DNA from: CAHJWO01 sp964245885
GTDB lineage: Bacteria > Verrucomicrobiota > Verrucomicrobiia > Chthoniobacterales > SZAS-18
Direction of reading: 5' to 3'
DNA length: 11,284 bases
NCBI GenBank assembly: GCA_964245885.1
Contig: CAXTOX010000133.1
Span: forward strand, 1 to 11,284
The translations under genes and the position numbers were made by a program. Below the pieces are notes generated by a model. The model made no database searches. It was not told where the DNA came from and saw only the letters and a program-made list of their open reading frames with translations. Positions within the stretch are counted from its first letter, which is position 1, and every line of letters begins with the position of its first letter. This document shows positions 1 to 5,892 of the stretch, one piece after another.

Positions 1-615
1 GAGCCGCATCTGGTGACCGTCCGTGATGGACTCGACCTGCCGCTGGTCGCGGCTTACCGCCAACTGGCGGCCCGATTACAGGAGAGGCATCCGATCCTGC
101 TCAAAGATCAGTTGGTGGCGTCCACCGATCCGCAGCAGGATTTTTCGCACACGCTGCTCCGGGCGGCGACCCACATCGGTGCGCTGTTGTGCGATGGCAT
201 CGGTGATGCCGTGTTGGTGCAGGGTGAGGAAGCTCCCGGACAAAGTCTGCGGCTGGCTTATAACATCCTCCAGGCGGCGGGTTCGCGGGTGTTCAAAACG
301 GATTACGTCGCTTGCCCCTCGTGCGGGCGGACTCTCTTCAACTTACAGGACACCACGGCCAAGATTCGTTCCGCGACCGGACACCTCAAGGGGGTCAAGA
401 TCGCGATCATGGGTTGCATCGTGAACGGCCCCGGCGAGATGGCAGACGCTGATTTCGGCTACGTCGGCGGCGCGCCGGGCAAGGTGAACCTCTACGTCGG
501 CAAGCAGGCGGTGAAATTCAACATCCCCGAGGGGGAAGCGGTGGCGCGGCTGACGGACCTCATCCGCGAACACGGCCGCTGGGTGGACGCGCCGGTTGCC
601 GTCGGCGCTGCATGA
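1..615 (+). CDS. ispG: 4-hydroxy-3-methylbut-2-enyl diphosphate synthase, C-terminal part (5' end outside window)
   Basis: This is the 3' part of IspG (GcpE), the [4Fe-4S] enzyme that converts MEcPP to HMBPP, the penultimate step of the MEP isoprenoid pathway in the cytoplasm. The frame is open from base 1, so the start lies upstream of the window. The cluster-binding domain is complete: a CPSCG motif (Cys codons at 313-315 and 322-324) and MGCIVNGPGE (Cys at 415-417, followed by the ligand Glu), then ADADFGYVGG and the closing EHGRWVD. The part before it (DFSHTLLRAATHIGALLCDGIGDAVL) matches the end of the extra central domain in the long, three-domain IspG of plants, Chlamydia and related bacteria, not the short E. 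coli form. It converges with the downstream transpeptidase gene, and a hairpin lies just after its TGA. Recognition is secure; only the N-terminal part is missing. Confidence 0.96.
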   Translation, partial: EPHLVTVRDGLDLPLVAAYRQLAARLQERHPILLKDQLVASTDPQQDFSHTLLRAATHIGALLCDGIGDAVLVQGEEAPGQSLRLAYNILQAAGSRVFKTDYVACPSCGRTLFNLQDTTAKIRSATGHLKGVKIAIMGCIVNGPGEMADADFGYVGGAPGKVNLYVGKQAVKFNIPEGEAVARLTDLIREHGRWVDAPVAVGAA

Positions 616-619
616 GACA

Positions 620-650
620 GAATTTATCCGCGAAATCTGCGGATAAATTC
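620..650. terminator. 12-bp perfect hairpin between convergent genes
   Basis: GAATTTATCCGC (620-631) is followed by a 7-nt loop and its exact reverse complement (639-650). It begins 5 bases after the ispG stop and ends 10 bases before the stop of the transpeptidase gene on the other strand. The A/T-rich base of the stem gives each strand a run of A on one side and T on the other, so it could serve as a bidirectional terminator. A true U-tract is weak, and a dispersed palindromic repeat is an alternative. Confidence 0.55.
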
Positions 651-659
651 CGAACTGCC

Positions 660-1283
660 TCAGAGAGGAGGCGTCATCGTAGGGAAAGCGGGCGATGCGG
701 GAACACTCGCACCCGGCGCGAGCAGCGGGCGCGCGGCCTCCGTCAGCGGACGATCCTCGATGAAAACGTGCGCGCCTTTGCCAACGGTTTCGTACAACGC
801 GACCACGTCGCGCGACCGCATCCGCACGCAGCCGAAGCTGGCGGGTGTGCCGATATGGCGCTCTTCCGGCGTGCCGTGGATGTAGATGTAGCGGTCGTAT
901 GACCGGGCGTTGCGCGCTTCCAAACCGCGCAGCCAGAGGATACGCGTCACGACGGGATCGCGGCCGGGCGCGTCAACCGGCAGCACCTCACCGGTGGGCT
1001 GGCGGTTTTTCAGGACGGCACCCGCCGGCAGGCCGTCGCCGAACTTCTCGGCGATTTCGAGTTCGCCTTCCGGCGTGCCGTAGGTGCCGGGACGGTCGCT
1101 CAGACAAAAGCGGGAAGTGGAAACCGGGTAGATGGCTTCCGGCACGCCACGGTAGAGCACGGCCATCCGCTGCTCGGGCACGCTGATGACCACCTGATGA
1201 TCGTGGTCCGCGCATCCCGCGAACAAGAAAGCGCCGGCCACGCCAAAAAGCCAACGGCAGGAAAAGGTCACGCGGAACATCAT
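660..1283 (-). CDS. L,D-transpeptidase (YkuD family) lipoprotein
   Basis: This 207-residue protein is predicted to be exported and lipid-anchored. The N-terminus is MMFR plus a hydrophobic stretch ending in FAGC, a slightly off-consensus lipobox with the lipid Cys at residue 24. The YkuD domain follows, with the catalytic signature HG (136-137) and IGTPASFGCVRM (144-155), where Cys152 is the nucleophile and Arg154 belongs to the active site. Family members make 3-3 peptidoglycan crosslinks, or attach proteins to peptidoglycan, in the periplasm. The tail after about residue 178 is rich in Pro and Ala and probably disordered. ATG codons at 1283 and 1280 are both possible starts and no clear ribosome site is visible. 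The gene lies 75 bp downstream of pspC on the same strand, with a hairpin between, so it may be a separate transcription unit. Its exact substrate cannot be told from sequence. Confidence 0.88.
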   Translation of the reverse strand: MMFRVTFSCRWLFGVAGAFLFAGCADHDHQVVISVPEQRMAVLYRGVPEAIYPVSTSRFCLSDRPGTYGTPEGELEIAEKFGDGLPAGAVLKNRQPTGEVLPVDAPGRDPVVTRILWLRGLEARNARSYDRYIYIHGTPEERHIGTPASFGCVRMRSRDVVALYETVGKGAHVFIEDRPLTEAARPLLAPGASVPASPAFPTMTPPL

Positions 1284-1305
1284 GGATCGTCAGCATGCAA
1301 AATAC

Positions 1306-1354
1306 AAAAGGCAAAAGCCAGAGCGGAAACTCCGGACTTCTGCCTTGAGCCTTT
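1306..1354 (-). terminator. imperfect hairpin after the psp operon, probable terminator
   Basis: AAAGGC-containing arms at 1306-1323 and 1337-1354 are imperfectly complementary (about 13-14 pairs). Read on the minus strand, the stem-loop begins a few bases after the pspC stop (1359-1361). It ends in GGCTTTTGCCTTTTG and then TATTTTG, which resembles a factor-independent terminator with a broken U-tract. It separates the psp genes from the L,D-transpeptidase gene. The repetitive AAGGCAAAAG composition also resembles dispersed short repeats found in other genomes, so its origin may be repeat-derived. Confidence 0.45.
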
Positions 1355-1358
1355 CCCG

Positions 1359-1880
1359 TCAGCTTTCCATGCGGCGTTCCCAATCGTACTGCCGGTCGGT
1401 GACAATCGTTTCCATGCGTTGGATGCGGCGATTGAGCCCGTCAAGCTGACGGTCAATCTGCGCGAAGTCCGGCCGCATGTCGCCGGCCGAAGCTGGGGCG
1501 GAGTGAACGGCGGAACTGTCACGAAATCCACGATCTCCCGAGCCAGGCACCGGCGGCATCGGCGGAGGCTTCGTGCTGTCAGCCGAGGTGCGTGGGGACC
1601 GCATGAGCAGCGCCAGCAGCAGGTAGAAAAATCCACACACGAGCACCGTGGCCTTCAGGCCGTGGGTGTCCGCCACACTCGTGGCGAGGAAGAGCAGGAC
1701 GCCGATCCCCACCCAGCGGACGGTGCGGCAGCGGTAGCCCAGGCTCTCGCTGATGCCGCTGAAAACGCCAAGCACCTTGCCGTTGGAAGAACGGTAGAGC
1801 CGTTGGCGGAAGGCGTTGAAGCCGCGGCTGCCGGGGATGTTGTGAAAGCGTTGGCGAATGCGGTCAAAGTTTGGATCCAT
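1359..1880 (-). CDS. pspC: PspC-domain inner-membrane protein
   Basis: This 173-residue protein carries a PspC domain. The recognisable core is RSSNGKVLGVFSGISESLGYRCRTVRWVG at about residues 30-58. Two hydrophobic segments follow (about 56-72 and 75-94), then a Pro/Ser-rich linker (100-135) and a C-terminal helix (about 137-170) with coiled-coil character, ending in ETIVTDRQYDWERR. In the enterobacterial system PspC and PspB sense inner-membrane damage and draw PspA away from PspF. Its ATG at 1880-1878 lies inside the end of the PspB-like gene (17-bp overlap), which implies translational coupling. It is the last psp gene here and is followed by a hairpin. The N-terminal 28 residues are longer than in the E. 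coli protein. The family assignment is firm; the sensing role is inferred from operon context. Confidence 0.88.
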   Translation of the reverse strand: MDPNFDRIRQRFHNIPGSRGFNAFRQRLYRSSNGKVLGVFSGISESLGYRCRTVRWVGIGVLLFLATSVADTHGLKATVLVCGFFYLLLALLMRSPRTSADSTKPPPMPPVPGSGDRGFRDSSAVHSAPASAGDMRPDFAQIDRQLDGLNRRIQRMETIVTDRQYDWERRMES

Positions 1881-2262
1881 ATTTTTTCTCGGTGCGGGCT
1901 TCTTCGATCAGGATGGTCTCGAGGGCTTCGACGCGGCTTTCCATCTGGGAAAGGGTGCGTTGGATTTTTTGCAGGACTTCGACCTCCTCTTGGGTCAATC
2001 CGCCGCCCCGTGCCGGAGGCTGGCCAGCAGTTCGATTCCACTGGCGGGACGAACCCACCACGGTTTTGACGATCAGGTAGATGAAAGTGAAGACGATGGC
2101 CGCCAGTGGGATGGCGATCCATTCACTGCCGTCGTTGTTGGAGTGCTTGGACACATGGACCGATACTCCCTCGGAGTCTGACTCCTGCGGGCTTGCCGTG
2201 CTGCTCGGGCCGGTGGCGGACACCACTTTGATGAGGCGGACGTTGTCGAGGAAAGGCGACAT
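1864..2262 (-). CDS. PspB-like small membrane protein, N-terminus uncertain beside an assembly gap
   Basis: The body of this protein resembles PspB: one transmembrane helix (about residues 47-70) and then a charged helix, LTQEEVEVLQKIQRTLSQMESRVEALETILIEEA (89-122), like the leucine-rich coiled coil of E. coli PspB. Its position between pspA and pspC supports this. The end overlaps the start of pspC by 17 bp. The first ATG (2262-2260) lies one base from a 10-N gap, so the first 36 residues may be misread or may continue a longer frame. A GTG at 2154-2152, with GAGGGAG about 11 bases upstream, would give a 96-residue protein starting just before the membrane helix. That is nearer the usual PspB size of about 75 residues. 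Similarity was judged by eye and a profile search would settle it. Confidence 0.68.
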   Translation of the reverse strand: MSPFLDNVRLIKVVSATGPSSTASPQESDSEGVSVHVSKHSNNDGSEWIAIPLAAIVFTFIYLIVKTVVGSSRQWNRTAGQPPARGGGLTQEEVEVLQKIQRTLSQMESRVEALETILIEEARTEKKYGSKL

Positions 2263-2263
2263 A

Positions 2264-2273
2264 NNNNNNNNNN
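2264..2273. other. assembly gap (10 N)
   Basis: Ten undetermined bases fall between pspA and the PspB-like gene. The true length of the gap is unknown. It could hide the real start of the PspB-like gene or a short gene. The flanking 2274-2362 sequence has no convincing reading frame. Confidence 0.99.
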
Positions 2274-2362
2274 AATGATTCTAACCGTCGGGCGGGATGA
2301 ACTCACGTTAATTCGGCGGCGGCTGCACGCGGAGGCGCGGGTTGGCACCGTGCCCCCGTGCT

Positions 2363-3046
2363 TCAGGAGGGCTGGCCGGGTTGCTGTTGAGCGCGGCCGG
2401 CGTTCTTGAGGGCTTCGAGTTCCTTCTCGATTTCCTCGTCGCGTTCGAGTTGGGCGAACTGCTCTTCCAGCGAAGGCTTGCGGCCGTAGTTGATCAGGCC
2501 GGCCTCGGCTTCCATGCGCTCGACACGCGCCTCGAACTGCTCGTAACGCAGCAGCGCGTCGCTGGCGTCCGCGCGGCGGATCTGGTTTTGCGCGGTGATC
2601 TTGTGCTGGACCTGGATGTGGCGCTGGATCAGGACGCGCTGTTTCTCGCGGGCGGTGGTCAGCTTTTCCTCCAGTTGGGAGATATCGGACTGGTAGTTGC
2701 GGATGACCTCGTCCAGACCCATGATCTCCTTTTCGAGGGAGGCGGTGCCTTCGGTGGCGCGGCGTTTTTCCAGCAGGGCCTCGCGGGCCAGTTCCTCGCG
2801 GCCCTTTTCGATGGCCAGCTTGGCCTTGGCCTCCCAGTTGGCGGCGCGGCCGGTCAATTCGTCGAACGAGCGGCCGACCTTCTTGCGGGCGGCGATGGCC
2901 CCGGCGCAGGACGCCTTGAGGTCGATGGCGGTGTCCTCCATTTCCTGGATCATCAGGCGGACCAGCTTTTCCGGGTCCTCGGCCTGGTCGAGCATGGAGT
3001 TGATGTTGGAATTTACGATGTCGCGGAAGCGGCTGAAGATGCTCAT
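2363..3046 (-). CDS. pspA: phage shock protein A (PspA/IM30/Vipp1 family)
   Basis: This 227-residue protein is close to E. coli PspA (222) in length. The start MSIFSRFRDIVNSNINSMLDQAEDPEKLVRLMIQEMED is the family's amphipathic, membrane-binding helix followed by the first coiled-coil helix. Long heptad-rich helices run from about residue 25 to 185, and the tail is short and Gln/Pro-rich. PspA binds stressed inner membrane as ESCRT-III-like oligomers and, unstressed, inhibits the activator PspF. The frame stays open upstream to 3163, but the ATG at 3046-3044 is chosen because family homology begins exactly there. No Shine-Dalgarno sequence is visible. It lies 44 bp after a small membrane-protein gene and downstream of a sigma-54 promoter, and pspF is divergent. 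The identification is firm. Confidence 0.96.
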   Translation of the reverse strand: MSIFSRFRDIVNSNINSMLDQAEDPEKLVRLMIQEMEDTAIDLKASCAGAIAARKKVGRSFDELTGRAANWEAKAKLAIEKGREELAREALLEKRRATEGTASLEKEIMGLDEVIRNYQSDISQLEEKLTTAREKQRVLIQRHIQVQHKITAQNQIRRADASDALLRYEQFEARVERMEAEAGLINYGRKPSLEEQFAQLERDEEIEKELEALKNAGRAQQQPGQPS

Positions 3047-3090
3047 GAGTGTGGGTGGTCGGGTGGTGTGGTTGAAAGGGAAAGACGAAA

Positions 3091-3318
3091 TCAGGAGACG
3101 GCGAGTTGCCAGAGGCACAGCAGCACCGTTGAAACCGAGCTGAGCGCCAGGATGGCACCGCAAACAACTTCCTGCTTGCGGGCGAGTTCGTCGTCGGTTT
3201 CCGGGGAGGGGGCGGGGTTCGCCCGGCGCGTGGCGGCCTGCCAGCGGACCGAACGGCGGCGGGGGCTTGTGCCGGGATGGAAGAAGTACGGGGCGGAGAG
3301 GGTAGAGGTGATTTTCAT
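3091..3318 (-). CDS. small single-helix membrane protein, first gene of the psp operon
   Basis: This frame encodes 75 residues: a basic, Arg-rich N-terminal half (PRRRSVRWQAATRRAN), an acidic patch (SPETDDELARKQE, about 38-50) and a C-terminal hydrophobic helix (about 52-74). That layout suggests a tail-anchored inner-membrane protein. I do not recognise a family. The ATG at 3318-3316 is about 48 bases downstream of the predicted sigma-54 start point. A longer frame beginning at 3393 would overlap the promoter itself and is rejected. Its stop is 44 bp before pspA, so it should be co-induced with pspA. It may be a lineage-specific membrane partner of PspA (inference). The ORF could be fortuitous, since the strand is GC-rich and no ribosome site is seen. 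Confidence 0.5.
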   Translation of the reverse strand: MKITSTLSAPYFFHPGTSPRRRSVRWQAATRRANPAPSPETDDELARKQEVVCGAILALSSVSTVLLCLWQLAVS

Positions 3319-3376
3319 GATGGCTCGTTTGTTTTGGATGTTTGGCGTTCCGTTGTTTTGGAACGAGAATCCCTTT

Positions 3377-3392
3377 AGCAACGGGTATGCCA
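3377..3392 (-). promoter_or_regulatory. sigma-54 (-24/-12) promoter of the psp operon
   Basis: On the minus strand the sequence reads TGGCATACCCGTTGCT, which matches the sigma-54 consensus TGGCAY-N5-TTGCW at every fixed position with the right GG-to-GC spacing. The predicted transcript starts near 3366, about 48 bases before the first ORF and 320 before pspA. The adjacent divergent gene encodes the matching activator, so this is the expected PspF target. Confidence 0.9.
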
Positions 3393-3434
3393 CATCCTTT
3401 TAATCATGAAACAACACGCTGAACGTCAGAGACT

Positions 3435-3440
3435 TATAAT
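3435..3440 (+). promoter_or_regulatory. probable -10 box of the pspF promoter
   Basis: A perfect TATAAT lies about 64 bases before the GTG start of pspF, in the only A/T-rich stretch of the divergent intergenic region. No good -35 hexamer is seen 16-18 bases upstream, so the promoter would be weak or activator-assisted. It lies about 70 bases upstream of the psp start point, inside the zone where PspF would bind. Confidence 0.4.
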
Positions 3441-3450
3441 CTATGTAGAT
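3439..3450. promoter_or_regulatory. candidate PspF upstream activating site (palindrome)
   Basis: ATCTATGTAGAT is an inverted repeat (5-bp arms, 2-bp centre) at about -79 from the predicted psp start. E. coli PspF sites lie in a similar window. It overlaps the candidate -10 box of pspF, so PspF bound here could also repress its own gene, as in E. coli. A 12-bp palindrome in A/T-rich DNA can arise by chance, so this is a weak call. Confidence 0.28.
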
Positions 3451-3503
3451 CATCAGCTTCTTGGATTGCATGCTTTCGGTTTGGCGTGTAAAACCAAGGT
3501 CTG

Positions 3504-4592
3504 GTGAAAATTGCCAACGACTCAGTCCATTCCGCCGGGCCGCTGCAACCAGCCAACCGGCAACGTTCGGAGGGACTGGGAAAATCGGACCTTTTCCTCG
3601 ATTTCCAGCAGCAACTTGCCCGCGTCGCCAAGGTCCAGCGGCCGGTTCTGCTCATCGGGGAACGCGGCACCGGCAAGGAACTCGCCGCCGAGCGCGTCCA
3701 TTTCCTGTCTCCGCGCTGGGGCGGTCCGTTCGTGAAGCTCAACTGCGCGGCGCTCTCGCCCTCGGTGCTGGAGAGCGAGCTTTTCGGCCACGAGGCGGGC
3801 GCATTCACCGGGGCGGCGCGGCGGCGGGCGGGGCGGTTCGAGGCGGCGCACGGCGGCACGCTGTTCCTCGACGAAATCGGCCAGATGCCGATGGCCGTGC
3901 AGGAAAAAATCCTCCGCGTGGTCGAGTACGGCAGTTTCGAGCGGGTGGGGGCGAGCGAAACGGTCGCCGTGGACGTGCGCCTCGTCGCCGCGACCAACGC
4001 TGACCTGCGCGCGATGGCCGAAGCGGGGCAGTTCAAGCCCGACCTGCTCGACCGGCTGAGCTTCGAGGTGCTCTTCTTGCCGTCCCTGCGCGAACGCGGC
4101 GCGGAGGACATCGCGCTGCTCGCCCACCACTACGCGGCGCGCATGGCGGTGGAGCTGGGCCTGGAAGGGACGCCGGAGTTCAGCGAAACGGCCGAGCGGG
4201 CGTTGCGCTGCTACCCGTGGCCGGGCAACGTGCGGCAGCTCAAAAACGTGGTGGAACGTGCCGTCTGCCGGGCGGAAACCGGCGTGGTGACGGAGGTGAT
4301 CTTCGACCCGTTCGCCGCGCGCGCGGCCGCCGCCGCCCCGCTGCCGTCGACCGACAGCGCGCTCAAAGCCGCCGGCGAGGCGGTGAAGGATGGGGCGGAC
4401 GGCACGCTGCCCGTCAAGCTGCCCGAACTCGTCGCCGCGCTGGAGCAGCGGTTCCTCCAGCGGGCGTTGGCCCAATCGCATTTCCGCCAGCGGGAAGCGG
4501 CGGCGCTGCTGGGCTTGAGCTACGACCAGTTCCGCGGCCTCTACCGCAAATACCAGGGCGCGGTCGAACCCACCGCCGAAGAAAAAACGTAA
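3504..4592 (+). CDS. pspF: PspF-type sigma-54-dependent transcriptional activator
   Basis: This 362-residue bacterial enhancer-binding protein has no N-terminal receiver domain, as in PspF. The AAA+ domain shows Walker A GERGTGKE (52-59), ESELFGHE, the sigma-54 contact loop GAFTGA (99-104), Walker B TLFLDE (119-124), an arginine-finger region around LLDRLSFEV (181-189) and PWPGNVRQLKNVVERAV (238-254). The segment FLSPRWGGPF carries Trp72, equivalent to E. coli PspF Trp56, which is needed for inhibition by PspA. A Fis-type helix-turn-helix ends the protein (REAAALLGLSYDQFRGLYRKY, 330-350). The linker between the two (about 258-305) is longer and Ala-rich compared with E. coli. The start is GTG at 3504, with AAGG only 4 bases upstream. 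It is divergent from the psp operon and 45 bp from parB. ATP hydrolysis by the hexamer would open the sigma-54 promoter at 3377-3392. Confidence 0.95.
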   Translation: MKIANDSVHSAGPLQPANRQRSEGLGKSDLFLDFQQQLARVAKVQRPVLLIGERGTGKELAAERVHFLSPRWGGPFVKLNCAALSPSVLESELFGHEAGAFTGAARRRAGRFEAAHGGTLFLDEIGQMPMAVQEKILRVVEYGSFERVGASETVAVDVRLVAATNADLRAMAEAGQFKPDLLDRLSFEVLFLPSLRERGAEDIALLAHHYAARMAVELGLEGTPEFSETAERALRCYPWPGNVRQLKNVVERAVCRAETGVVTEVIFDPFAARAAAAAPLPSTDSALKAAGEAVKDGADGTLPVKLPELVAALEQRFLQRALAQSHFRQREAAALLGLSYDQFRGLYRKYQGAVEPTAEEKT

Positions 4593-4637
4593 TCGCCGCT
4601 TTCACCCAGCGGTCGCCCTGCTATACAGTTTTTCGTC

Positions 4638-5594
4638 ATGGCGAAAAATGTCCTCGGCCGCGGTTTGGGCGCATTGATCCAGCCTCGCCCGGCGGGGACG
4701 GGGACCGGCGGGAAAAACGTTGGCATCACGGCGGTTTCGCCGGTGCCCGCGCCGGGCGAGTCGGTGCGCAAACTGCCGCTCGACAAGATCCGCAGCAGCC
4801 CGTACCAGCCGCGCAAGGACTTCAAGCCTGAGTCGCTCAAGGAACTGGTCGATTCGATCAAGGAACAGGGCATCATCCAGCCGCTGATCGTCCGCAAGGC
4901 CGGCGATTTCTACGAACTCATCGCCGGCGAACGCCGCTGGCGCGCGGCCAGGACGCTCGAACTCGCCGAAGCGCCGGCCATCGTGCGTGAGGCCAGCGAC
5001 CAGGAAGTGCTGGAGTTGGCGCTCATCGAAAACATCCAGCGCGCCGACCTCAACGTCATCGAGGAAGCGACCGCCTACGACCGGCTGGCGAGCGAGTTCA
5101 ACCTGCGGCAGGAGGACATCGCGCGCAAAGTCGGCAAGAGCCGCGCGGCGGTGGCCAACGCGATGCGCCTGCTTGACCTCGACGGCCAGGTGCAACGCTG
5201 GCTGACGGAGGAGCGCCTGAGCGTCGGCCACGCCAAGGTGCTCCTGGGCATCAAGGTTCCCGACGAACAAAAGGCGATTGCCGAGCACATCATCCGCCAG
5301 CGCAGCACCGTGCGCGCGGCGGAGAAACTCGTCGCCGATCACAACGCGCAGCAGGGCAACACGACGAGCGGTCCCGGCAGCCGGGTGGGCGCGGCGGCGC
5401 GGGCACTGGAGCCGCAGGCGGCGAGCATCCCGCCGGTGTTGCAGCATTGGCAAAACCGCCTGCGCGACCGGTTCGCCACGAACGTCGTGCTGCGCCACGG
5501 CGAGAAGAAGGGCAGCATCGAGATCGAGTATTACGGCAACGACGACCTGCGGCGGGTGTTGAGCGAGATGGGCGTGAAGACGGATGATCTTTGA
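4638..5594 (+). CDS. parB: chromosome partitioning protein ParB (CTPase clamp)
   Basis: This 318-residue ParB/Spo0J protein has all the expected parts. An N-terminal LGRGLGALI (5-13) is the ParA-contacting segment. After a flexible linker comes the ParB/Srx CTP-binding domain, with YQPR (56-59), GERRWRA (97-103) and ENIQRADLNVIEEA (131-144). A helix-turn-helix domain follows (about 155-181, QEDIARKVGKSRAAVANAMRLLDL), then a C-terminal dimerisation domain (about 265-316). It loads as a CTP-gated clamp at parS and organises origin segregation. No parA and no parS-like TGTTTCACGTGAAACA is visible in the window, and the upstream neighbour is pspF, not parA. A possible promoter (TTCACC at 4601, TATACA at 4622, 15-bp spacing) is weak. 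No Shine-Dalgarno sequence precedes the ATG. The MITE copy begins 33 bp after the stop. Confidence 0.96.
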   Translation: MAKNVLGRGLGALIQPRPAGTGTGGKNVGITAVSPVPAPGESVRKLPLDKIRSSPYQPRKDFKPESLKELVDSIKEQGIIQPLIVRKAGDFYELIAGERRWRAARTLELAEAPAIVREASDQEVLELALIENIQRADLNVIEEATAYDRLASEFNLRQEDIARKVGKSRAAVANAMRLLDLDGQVQRWLTEERLSVGHAKVLLGIKVPDEQKAIAEHIIRQRSTVRAAEKLVADHNAQQGNTTSGPGSRVGAAARALEPQAASIPPVLQHWQNRLRDRFATNVVLRHGEKKGSIEIEYYGNDDLRRVLSEMGVKTDDL

Positions 5595-5618
5595 GCGGGA
5601 ACCCGTGTGTGGATCATT

Positions 5619-5626
5619 GCGGACAC
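5619..5626. repeat. 8-bp target-site duplication, left side of MITE copy 1
   Basis: GCGGACAC here is repeated exactly at 5893-5900, directly abutting both ends of the palindromic element. This is the signature of a transposition target duplication. Confidence 0.85.
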
Positions 5627-5892
5627 GGTAGTGGTACAGTTTGGCAAGTTTTCAGCCCCGGCAGGGGCGCCAGAAATTAGCCCACGGCGTGAGCCGTGGG
5701 AAAACGATCATCCGTGAGCCTAGCCCCGGCAGGGGCGCAAGAAAGGACGCCCTCGTTCCAGGACCACCCGGCCGGTTTTCTGCCGCCCCTGCCGGGGCTG
5801 ACGCTTTTTTGTTCTTTTCCCACGGCTCACGCCGTGGGCTAATTTCTTGCGCCCCTGCCGGGGCTGCCAAGACACCAAACTGTGCCACCACC
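5627..5892. mobile_element. palindromic MITE-like element, copy 1 (266 bp, non-coding)
   Basis: The ends are terminal inverted repeats: GGTAGTGGTACAGTTTGG on the left and the complement of GGTGGTGGCACAGTTTGG on the right (2 mismatches in 18). They are bounded by the 8-bp direct repeat GCGGACAC. The interior is one imperfect palindrome built from two hairpin modules. Module A, GCCCCGGCAGGGGC, occurs at 5656, 5724, 5786 and 5852 (the last two inverted). Module B, CCCACGGCGTGAGCCGTGGG, occurs at 5682 and, inverted, at 5820. The outer arms of about 80 bases are almost fully complementary. Frames through it only translate the repeat and I see no transposase, so it must have been moved in trans. 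It sits between parB and a membrane-protein gene and matches copy 2 at about nine of ten positions. Confidence 0.88.

Noticed and set aside
1197..2069. 290-codon plus-strand frame opposite the transpeptidase and pspC genes
   Set aside because: Antisense of two recognisable families; no domain of its own.
3047..3163. N-terminal extension of pspA (39 extra residues)
   Set aside because: Family homology begins exactly at MSIFSRF; the extension overlaps the small upstream ORF and has no PspA-like sequence.
3319..3393. 25-residue N-terminal extension of the small psp ORF
   Set aside because: It would begin at the sigma-54 promoter itself, upstream of the predicted transcript start.
3522..4481. 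Minus-strand frame opposite pspF
   Set aside because: Shadow of the strongly conserved PspF AAA+ gene.
5656..5865. CRISPR array
   Set aside because: Repeated units are inverted, irregularly spaced hairpins with no regular direct-repeat/spacer alternation.
5627..5892. REP/BIME element moved by a RAYT
   Set aside because: REP insertions are not marked by exact 8-bp target duplications, and both copies here have them along with matched terminal inverted repeats.
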